64,000 bases of DNA. Origin: Hirsutella rhossiliensis (Eukaryota; Ascomycota; Sordariomycetes; Hypocreales; Ophiocordycipitaceae). The notes beneath the pieces are model-generated. The model saw only the letters and a program-made list of their open reading frames with translations. It did not search any database and had not been told where the DNA came from. The DNA is taken from NCBI RefSeq assembly GCF_020360975.1, contig NW_025408669.1:1240001-1304000 (forward strand). Direction: 5' to 3'. This document shows, in pieces, positions 55,859-64,000 of this stretch (the stretch's first letter is position 1; each line of letters opens with the position of its first letter). The translations under genes and the position numbers were made by a program.

Positions 55859-57421
55859 TGTGAGTGGCGCTGCAGGCGACGAAGGTTTTGCTTATTTTGA
55901 GAGACCAGCCGAGAAAGCCGGAATGTTTGGACGGCAGCAGGAAGCTTGCGAGAGCTGTTGTTCCTCGGCAGGTAGACGGGAATGGCGGACCGAGGACAGC
56001 GCGAAAAGGACGAGAGGTGGAAACTGTTGTACAGGGAGTGGCGGAGACGGCGCGCTTGGACGGTGGGAGCTGAACAAAGGCGGGATTGATGAGGTTGTGA
56101 GGCGAAGTGGATGGACGGGCAACCAAAGGCAAGGTGGTTTGTAGAGGGAAGCAGGCACCAAGGTGTCGCGCGTCAGGCAGGCAAAGCTGTCTTGCTCGGC
56201 GGTACGTACCGGGGCTGCCGGCAGACGGGCCCTGGGGACGTGCCTTATCCGTACTTTAGTAGGTAAGGTAATTACCTAGGTACCTAGGTAGGTAAGGCAC
56301 GTACTGTACAGTATAGTACACGTATGGCGCAGTCACATGATCTTTCTCATCCTGGTCAACACCTGTGCGTCAGTCCTCGGTAATTCTTGGTCGAGAGCAC
56401 GAGACGCGGCGTAACGAATTCATGCCTGCCGTGCGAGCAAGATCCGAGCAAAGAGGAGGACAGCCGGCCGCCGATATGCGCGAGCCCGTGAGAGTCGATG
56501 GAGGAGGATGCGTCTCAGTTCGACAGTCTTGGTTCAAAACCTCTGTCCGCTGCAGACGACAGCAAGACGACGATAATGTCGGATCGGCATGGAGAGAGAA
56601 GGAAGCATCTTGATTAAAAGTGCTACTGGTTCCGTCCCTCTCCAAACCCGTCAATGCGATAGTGCTTGACAGGTGCAACCGCCCGCCTCCCTCGTGCGCC
56701 GCGGGCAATGAGGGCGATGCTCCTCGCTTGATGCTCAGCAGCTCAGCGGCCGTGTGGCAAGCTGTGGTGATGCGATGACTCTCCATCATTATTCCTCCAG
56801 TCTGTAGCGGCGAGTCGCCGGGCGCGGATTTTTTTGGGGTTAGTTAGGGGATGCAGATGGACAGGCAGAGGAGGGACGCGGAAGGGGAAAAATAATCTAG
56901 GCCGTCTCGCTCCATCTGTCCTCAATGCCAAAACCCAGACCAAACTGATTAATCACCTGGAACACTGCTGGTCCTGCAATTGCGCAACTCGTGCACGCCA
57001 CACCGTTTCCCTCCTACGAAGACGGCCTCTGCGACGCACCGCCCGGCGCCTCCGCTTGCCGCCTCTCCCACTGTCGTCTACGATGCCGCGCGTCTCGATG
57101 GCTGGCTAATCCGTCGACGCATCGTGGCCCGTCCTTTGTCGCGCTCCATCCCACCTCGCGAAAGCCTGCCTCTCCCTCGACCGCTGCGTAACCATGTCCG
57201 CTGGCGACTGCGCCATCACCATTGCCTTCCGAACGCCCTGATCGTGGCCTCGCATCGCCGACGTCTCGCCCTCCGTCTGCACACACCCGGCCGATCGAGG
57301 CTCGAAGCCCATTGTCGTCGGCAGCCGCCCGTGCGCCCCTTCAAGGGGGAAGGGGGGCTTGCACTTTGCGCATTCGCCGCGTGCCCGACGCAGACACACA
57401 AGGCGCATCGCAGACATCACC
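55859..57421. promoter_or_regulatory. Divergent upstream region RPN2/capping triphosphatase
   Basis: About 1.6 kb. At 56255-56325 there is a dense cluster of TACCTAGG, GTACCTAGGTA and GTACTGTACAGTATAGTAC. No coding sequence recognised. Confidence 0.5.
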
Positions 57422-57699
57422 ATGGATCTCCGCTCTGTCCTCAACACGGCGGATAATGGCGAGCGCCCGCCTCCCGCTCAAGCTCCGCCCACGCCGCAGC
57501 AGCAGCATCAGCCTCGCCCGACGCCGAGCCCTGCCACCCAGTACGGCTTTCGCGACTACCCTCAGCCGGCCCCCCATCCGTCGCCCGGCAAGCACATGAG
57601 CCAGGATTTTACTCATCACCCGCATCAGCTCCCAGGCGGTCCGTACCCGCCCTCGCCGTACCAAGGCCCTCGCCAGTACGCGGCCCGAGTCGCGCCGCC

Positions 57700-57741
<42 letters not shown>

Positions 57742-60183
57742 ACAACAGCAGCAACAACAACAGCAGCAGCAGCAGCAGCAACAGGCGGCAAACCCATTCC
57801 ATGACGGGCGATCTCCCGGAGCCATAGTGATACCAGCTCAATCGCCCTATCGGCTGACGCCCACGCCGACGAGTGCCCAGGCAGGCAGCACGGCAGCCTA
57901 TCCCTTCCCGCCCACGCACGAGGTAACGAGCCCTAGCCAGCGACACCAGTATCCACCGGGCCAGTACCAGCCGCAACAACAACAGCAACAACAACAGCAA
58001 CATCAATTGCAACAAACACCACTCCACCACCACCACCAGCTGCAGCAAAACCAGCACCCGTCGCGCCATCAGCGCCGAGACAGTCACCCGCAACCCGCCG
58101 CCGCTGCCGCCCTTGGCCCGCCCGTCTACGCACACCAGCAACAGACACCCCCCCTCGGCACGCCGTCCTCACTTCCCTACCTCCACCAGCGGTCTCAGTC
58201 CGCGCACTCCACTCCCACCCCGACCCCGACCTCTGCCCAGAGCCAGCATCAGTTTGGCCCGCCGCAGGCTCACCCTCATGGCAGCCCCGTAGCCGCCCCC
58301 AAGCCGTCCCCCGCCGCCGCCGCCTCGCCTGAATTGGCCCGTCAGCTCTCCCAGCCACCCACGCCTCTCGGTCCGCCCCCGTCGGCCGCTCCCTGGCAGG
58401 CTTCCACTCCCGGTGCCTTTGCCCACCCCCCGAGCCCCCTCCAGCAGAGGACATCGTCGGCCGGCCACCAGCAACCATCGCCCAATCATCCGCCCCCTCT
58501 CCTCACCTCCTTCGCCGCCGGCCAACGCGTGCCGAGCGTCCACAGCACGTATGATTCACCCGCCTCCGACTCCCACGCCCGTCCCAGGTCGCGCCACGAT
58601 CGTGAAAATAGCCTCTCCGTGAGCCCCAGGACGCGTGTGGCGTCCCTGGCGAGCAACACGGGCTCCGAGCCGGAGAGGAGGTCCGCCCCCGCCGCCCGGA
58701 GCATGACCGTCGACGTCGACACGGCCGTGACCCCGGCGAAACGGAAGCTCGAAGACCGCAGCATGAGCCCCGGGGAGCTCGAGCATAGAGAGGCTCGGCC
58801 GCCCCCTGCCGAGGCCAATGGCGGCTTCCACCAAGAGTCGGCGTCACCCGTAGCCGCCCGAAAGAAACGCGTGCCTCGCGCCCAACCGCCCATCTGGGCC
58901 CAGAGCGCCCAAATTTTGGGTCGCAAGATGCCCAGCCATGCAAATTTTGTCCTCCAGAAGCTGGTGCGCGCTCACCTCAATGGGAAGCCCGACCCCCCCC
59001 CCCGGACGGACCACTCCAGCCGTCATTCGTCGCCCGAGGCCGGTCGCGCCCAACCCAGCGGCCCAAGTACCAACAGTCAGAGTCACCAGACGCCCGCCGC
59101 CGAGCCAGGCCCGCGGGACATTCTGGGGCCCTGGGAGGCCAGCATCACGGGTGTCAAGCCGTACGAGGAAATGTCCAAGACAGTTGCCGACTTCATCTTC
59201 ATTCATGTCGTTAACAACCCTGACCTCAAGGAGATTGTCAGCCGCGGCATCCAGTTTGAAATTGAGGCCAAGCTCGGAACCCTGATTGACAAGGATACAA
59301 ACTGCCGAGTCGACAGACTCTTGGACTCGGAGTGCGTCTTGCGCGACACGGGCCGCATCGCCTTTCGGAGCAGCATGACCGAGGTCAGTCTCCCTTATTT
59401 CTTGTCGTGTGGGCGCTTCAGAAGCTGACATCGTCCTTCGTCAAGGTACATCACAAGGCTTTCAACGACTTTTTGAACCAAGCCGTCATCCAGACCGATC
59501 CGCGAGCGCCAAGCGGGGGCAGCAGAGTACAGGTCCACTACAAGCACCGACGAGAGATTGACCGATTTTTCGACCTCCCACCCGATCTGCAGAGCCACCT
59601 CCCCGGATGCATGCGGTCCCGACTTGGCTCCCGCAGTAGAAACGTCCGCGTGAGAGTGACGTACGACCAGAAGACGCGCGAGGTTCTCAATAAGATCATC
59701 AAGGCCCGCGTGGCCGACATTGACTTACACATGCCGTCTAGCATGATGGACTGCCGACTCAGCATCAACCTTGAAATGAACTGGGACGGCTCGGCCGAAG
59801 AGCTGGAGCAGCTGGCTGGCAACCAGACCGACAGGCAACCTGAACGCAGCAAGGATCGGCTGAGCTACACCCAAGGACATTACCAAGTTGATCTCACGCA
59901 GGTCACACAGACCATTTTCGGCCCAGGGGTGAGTGTTTTCTGATGAACTCTTCTGCTTGTGCTTTGTTCTGCGTGCGTTGACGGGCGCTTACCGAATCAA
60001 CGACAGAACTCGCAACGGATCGACAAGGAACACGAGCTCGAAATCGAACTAGCTCCCGGCATCGTCCTCGACCAAGGCTCCAAGGCCATGAACGGGGCAC
60101 CCCATCGGTATTCTGAGCTCATCGAGGGGTTGGTGGACAATGTGCGGGTGCTGGCCCGCAAGGCCAGGGAGTTTAACGGGTGA
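57422..60183 (+). CDS. mRNA-capping enzyme RNA 5'-triphosphatase (Cet1/Pct1 type)
   Basis: First enzyme of mRNA capping, removing the gamma-phosphate of nascent RNA polymerase II transcripts; metal-dependent tunnel family of fungi, unlike the animal cysteine-phosphatase type. Three exons, 57422-59383, 59446-59928 and 60007-60183 (introns 62 and 78 nt), 873 aa. The first about 500 residues are Gln/Pro/Ser/His-rich and disordered, with an uninterrupted run of about 28 Gln near residues 94-121. The catalytic domain begins near WEASITGVKPYEEMSKTVADFI. The tunnel's glutamate motifs are seen as IQFEIEAKLGTLID (beta-1), MMDCRLSINLEMNWD and EHELEIELAPG. Other conserved parts are VHYKHRREIDRFFDLP, VRVRVTYDQKTREVLNKIIK and KDRLSYTQGHYQVDLTQVT. 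The ATG at 57422 (MDLRSVLNTAD) matches the family opening. SPT5, which recruits capping enzymes, is encoded at the other end of the window. Confidence 0.94.
57701..57784 (+). repeat. CAG/CAA repeat encoding polyglutamine
   Basis: 84 bp of uninterrupted CAG and CAA codons (28 glutamines) inside the capping triphosphatase gene. A second, shorter Gln-rich tract lies at about 57970-58014. Confidence 0.95.
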
Positions 60184-61805
60184 AGTATCTGCCGTCTGCG
60201 ACCGGCCCAGGCGTTATGAAATGGACGAACGTGCAGGCGAAAGACAGTGCAATGTTTTTTCCGACTTGACAGCGAGTAGAGGTGGCGCGTTGTCGGCATG
60301 GTGGCTATGAACCGCGCGCAGCCCGGAGAAGATGGCCAAGGGCAGGATCGGCTATTGCCCTGGGCCCGGGAAATCGACATCATGGACTCACTTTCTCCCT
60401 TTCTATCCTTGGCTCTCTTGGCCCATGAAGCTTGGGCTGTAAACGGCTCGTTTTCGTCATGCCTCGGCTTCCATCCACCGCAAGATCTCTCGTATCCAGA
60501 CTCGCTCGCTTGTCCCCTCGCCTTTTGGCTTTCTCCTCTCGCTTTCTTCTCGACGACTTTGGCATAAAGATCGTCTTGGTACACAGGATGCGTCTGTAAC
60601 AGCCCGAGTCTCAGGCGTTTAGCGCTTGATCTTGGACATCACCTGTCATGGATCGGCGTGAACGACTGACTGGCAAGGCGTGATGAACACGAGTAGAGGC
60701 GAACATCGACCGATTAACGTCGGCAACCCGCGCCGGGACACGACAAGTAAGTCGAGTCGAGCCTGGCAGGGCGGGCGCGAGTCGACGTTGTGGGTGCCCA
60801 CGAGTAATGAGACGAATGAAGGGCTACTTAGCATGACACGACTCGTCGACTAGGGAATCATGCCAAGGACTGGATCCGTTCTCAGGGCTAGCTATCGCCG
60901 TCAGACTTTAAACGCTCGTTGGCTTTTGGCTTTTGCCTTGTTCCGACTACAAGGCACGTGTGAGCTTCTTTTCCTTCTAGAAGATGCTTCCACCCGCCGG
61001 CCATTGTCCGTCGACAGTTGAAACGCACCAAAACACGCGCGCATAAGGGATGCGGACAACTGTCAAACACCGGCGCCCGGCCCATTTGCTGTCGCGGTGC
61101 CTTCCACTCGGGCTCGTGGGAGGTTTCGAGTGCTCCTGGAGGAGAAGAGACGACGGGGCCTATCGGCTCTCCCGGCCGCTGATCATGATTCCCACCATCC
61201 CATGGAGGAGCCTCGCCGACCTCGAATAAGAGCTTGTCTCCCCCCCCTTTTCCTTTCCCCACACCGCTGCTGTCAATGGGTGTTCCCAGGGGTGGGCAGA
61301 TCAAGACCCGATCTGGACCAGCCGGCCGACACAGCCCGCGCGAGTGGGAGAGCATGAACGTTAGCGGTCGTGGGAAAGATGGGGCGGCTTGAATGCTGTT
61401 GATGCGCATTTTAATGAAAGGGGGCTCGGTGGTGCCTCTCGAGCCAGGCAACACTCAGCCTGTGCCGAGAAGGGCGACTTTCTCGCAGGGCCTTTGCCCG
61501 ACTGTCAGCGAAACCTCGTGGGTGGACAGGTCGAGCCGGGTCTGTCCTGGTTCCGATCGATGTCAGACTCATACGTCTCCGTCTAACCAGACGGATGTTA
61601 TGTTATAAAGATGAATATATAAAATATAGATTCCCTCCTTCTCCTTGAAGTTATTGCACCAGCCCATCTCTCTCTCTCTCTCTCAAAAGAGAACCATATG
61701 GGCCTGGCCATTGAAAGCGCAACACATTCATTCATTGCTTTCACGAGCGCAGGGCGTGAAGTCACCTATTCTTCCTTTCACTGATATAACACGTTCATTT
61801 TCACG
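60184..61805. promoter_or_regulatory. Intergenic upstream of the secreted protein gene
   Basis: About 1.6 kb. Near the gene there is an AT-rich TATA-like stretch (ATGAATATATAAAATATA at 61611-61628) and a (TC)n run at about 61667-61684. Other open frames (for example 60888-61454 minus) have no recognised content. Confidence 0.45.
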
Positions 61806-62591
61806 ATGCCCCAGCCGTCCGTCTCATTTGTCCTGCTCCTCGCCCTCGGCTCCTGCTCTGGCGTGCTAGCCGACGGCCAGACGACTCTCAGCACGGCGAT
61901 CGTCAAGCGGGCATACGCGGCGGCGAGCGGTCCCTCGCAGCTCGCCCCGTCGACGCGGTGCCTTGGGGCCAAGACGCCGCCCTCGCCCCTTGTCGAGGCG
62001 CCGAAACTAGCGAAACCCGTCCCCAAAGTTGTCGCGGCGGCGGCGCCGCCGCCGCCGCCGCCTTCGGACCCCGAGAGCAAGTCTCAGCCCCCGGGCACCA
62101 AGAAGCCGTGCCCGACCAAGCCGACCAATCAGGACAAAGTCCCGGTATATGGTGGTGGCGGTCCGCCGGTTGCGCAGAAGGCCGTCCCGGTACAAGCCAA
62201 GGACGGTACTCGACCGCAAGAACCCGTGAGCGTGGTACAGGCTGTTGCTAAGGAGCCTGGCAAGAAACCACCGGAGAATCATTTAAATGCCCATGTGGAT
62301 GGTGAAGGACCGTCCAAACCATGTAACAAGGGAAAACAGAAGCCCTATGGGGATGGTGGGGGTACGACGGAAGTGGTTGGCGCTCCTCGGCTAGCCGGCA
62401 AAAAGCCCTCCGTCACGCCGTCTTCAAGCCGAGCAGGCCCGTCGGCGTCCCCTCCCAGCGAGCCGGCTAAGGTCTCGACGAAGAATACCGGCGCCAGTGC
62501 CGGTACCGTGGCCTCAGAGGACACGAAGGGGGTTCCGGCGGACAAGTGCGTGTGCCCGTGCTCGGCAGAGGGTGCGCAGAAACTCAGGTAG
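61806..62591 (+). CDS. Secreted proline-rich protein of unknown function
   Basis: Single open frame of 261 aa. Residues 1-22 (MPQPSVSFVLLLALGSCSGVLA) form a typical signal peptide with cleavage likely after VLA. The mature part is low-complexity: Pro, Lys, Ala, Gly and Ser-rich, with APPPPPPSDPE, repeated short Pro-Lys segments, and no recognisable domain. It has few cysteines until the end (CLGAK, KPCPTKP, KPCNKG), closing with ADKCVCPCSAEGAQKLR. There is a TATA-like AT-rich element about 180 bp upstream and a pyrimidine-rich leader. It could be a cell-wall-associated or effector-like protein; I do not recognise the family. Coding is supported by the signal peptide, the TATA-like element and an intact frame, but not by homology. 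Confidence 0.55.
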   Translation: MPQPSVSFVLLLALGSCSGVLADGQTTLSTAIVKRAYAAASGPSQLAPSTRCLGAKTPPSPLVEAPKLAKPVPKVVAAAAPPPPPPSDPESKSQPPGTKKPCPTKPTNQDKVPVYGGGGPPVAQKAVPVQAKDGTRPQEPVSVVQAVAKEPGKKPPENHLNAHVDGEGPSKPCNKGKQKPYGDGGGTTEVVGAPRLAGKKPSVTPSSSRAGPSASPPSEPAKVSTKNTGASAGTVASEDTKGVPADKCVCPCSAEGAQKLR

Positions 62592-64000
62592 AGTGTCCCC
62601 GAGGCGTGGCAACTCATTAGCAAGCAAGCAAGCCGAGATGGGCGTGTTTTTCCTTGTCCTTGGTAGGACACACATCATTCACTACCCAGTATCTCGACTG
62701 TCCCTTTGCAAAGGCGAACTCGTCCGTCCGTGCCTGCACGTAGTGCTTGTGATTGCTCGAGTCGTGCTGAACAAGACCGCTCGGCGCGGCTACCATCGTC
62801 CCAAGGACTGCGGACATAGAGCGAGCCGAAACGGGTCGAGACCTTGCATCGCCATAGCCTTTGCTCTGCGAACGCGCAAGCGCCCTCTGTATTCCGGGGT
62901 TCGTGCATCAAGCCCCTCCCCTCATCGCCATGCAGACACCCGCTGGCCGCCGGGGCAACACTTGTTCTGGACCATCGGATGCGCTCGATCACGGAATTGG
63001 GGAGGGGGTGGTTGGATTCAGGATCCAGGGTCGCACCGGAGCCTTCCTTTCCAGCTCCCGTCGGCGATCGCCGCTTGTGCTTATAGGCGCGCTCAAGATG
63101 GCTCAGGTGCGGCGATGAATGAGGGCACGGAGGGTTTGGCTTTGCACAGTCAGTTGAAATCCTCCGGCTCGGCATCTGCGTCCCCTTCAGATTGCACGAC
63201 CGAGGGCTGGCGTCAGCGAGCATGTATATGCCGGTGGACTCCGTTGTCACCGTAAACCGTAAAACACTGAAATGAGCAAGAATAGCAGGGGCGTCGAAAT
63301 GTGATCAAGAGATGGGAAATGGGAGGCCCCGTCGGAGGTCGCCGCCTGCTTCCAGTCGAGGCCATTTCCATCCATCAAGGCACCACACCCACCAAGCCAG
63401 CAACTCTGATCCAGTTATAGCTCGGCGCGGCTCATCGTTGGGGAAGATGCACGGCGCGGGCTCGGCTGGTCAGCACGAGGAGTCAGCATTTCTGTCAGTT
63501 GTAGGAAAACAAAGAGAGGCGGTTGCTGCGTCAGTTTAGTCACTGGGCGGCGCGGGATTCCCATTATTAACGAGAAAAAGGGTCCAGCAACTGACAGACT
63601 GGGGAGGCGACGGACATGGCTCGAGAGAAGAAGGATATGTGGCCGTGTCGGTCAGCAATCAGCATGACGTCAACGCGGGCCTTATCAGCAAAGCATCTCA
63701 ACATCCTCCAAGCGAGAAGCCGCTCGACACCGGGATGATAGCAGATAGAAGGCATCTGGTATCTGGTATCTGATATCTGGTATCTGACCTGTTCTTGTTC
63801 CCCACGGGACAATCTTGTCTCACCTGTCGTGGGACGGTAGCAATGCGCTTGAAGCAGGTGTGCAGATGGCGCCCGTCATCAAATGCTACGCAGCGTTACC
63901 CGGGTCGGGATCCTCGGCCTGCCCCCGCCTCCTTCTCGAACTGATTGCACTGACATGGCTGAAGAGGCTAGACGCTGCCTGTGCCGCGGTCGGGAGTCGC
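62592..64000. other. Intergenic, 3' end of window
   Basis: About 1.4 kb with no gene that I recognise. It contains a small tandem repeat at 63754-63788. A gene on either strand may begin beyond the window edge. Confidence 0.4.
63754..63788. repeat. 7-bp tandem repeat, five units
   Basis: Five consecutive 7-bp units of consensus ATCTGGT (two with changes in the last two bases). Confidence 0.85.

Noticed and set aside
57359..57421. Earlier in-frame start for the capping triphosphatase at 57359
   Set aside because: It reads from a non-ATG codon and adds Arg/His-rich sequence; the ATG at 57422 matches the family opening.
60888..61454. 188-aa minus-strand open frame
   Set aside because: No domain or signal peptide, biased composition, and several overlapping frames; not convincing as a gene.

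Overview
This 64 kb window is nuclear DNA of a filamentous ascomycete. The genes are large and intron-poor. Their introns run about 52-194 nt with GT..AG borders and CTRAY-like branch sites. Gene density is about one per 3 kb on both strands, and third positions are GC-rich. Two genes, ATG28 and the Cys-rich Mid2-like membrane protein, belong to families I know mainly from Pezizomycotina. Sordariomycetes, probably Hypocreales, is my best guess from protein style alone; no taxonomic marker is present.

Layout. 0.5-3.9 kb: SPT5 transcription elongation factor (-). 4.06-7.37 kb: a complete Hop-type Mutator-like DNA transposon (MULE) with 71-bp terminal inverted repeats, a 9-bp target-site duplication and a decayed transposase, inserted less than 200 bp upstream of the SPT5 start codon. 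8.0-10.0 kb: DCAF7/AN11-type WD40 protein (-). 11.0-13.0 kb: ATG28-like autophagy protein (+), tail-to-tail with a short intron-rich gene for an Atg44 mitofissin (DUF1748, -). 15.6-17.4 kb: pyruvate kinase (+). 18.1-20.2 kb: IKS1-type kinase (+). 21.1-22.6 kb: purine nucleoside permease (-). 24.6-28.5 kb: P2B calcium ATPase (+). 29.1-33.5 kb: Ste6-type ABC transporter (-). 34.4-35.1 kb: PBDC1/Chp1 family protein (+). 35.7-37.6 kb: MFS transporter (-). 38.4-39.4 kb: Cys-rich single-pass membrane protein (-). 40.3-41.5 kb: DUF1769 protein (-). 42.4-44.0 kb: membrane alpha/beta hydrolase (+). 44.1-44.8 kb: small cupin (-). 46.5-48.6 kb: FBXO31-like F-box protein (+). 49.7-51.8 kb: membrane-anchored sulfite oxidase (+). 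52.2-55.9 kb: proteasome subunit RPN2 (-). 57.4-60.2 kb: mRNA capping RNA triphosphatase (+). 61.8-62.6 kb: secreted proline-rich protein of unknown function (+).

The genes are mostly unlinked housekeeping functions, not a cluster. Functional echoes are SPT5 with the capping triphosphatase (co-transcriptional capping and elongation), the adjacent autophagy/mitophagy genes ATG28 and ATG44, and RPN2 with the F-box protein (ubiquitin-proteasome pathway). I see no rRNA, convincing tRNA, CRISPR or secondary-metabolite cluster. A GTAC-rich motif built on TACCTAGGTA recurs in at least five upstream intergenic regions.

Exon borders were worked out by hand from splice consensus, reading frame and conserved protein sequence, without transcripts. 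Protein identities rest on recognising family sequence, not on a search.
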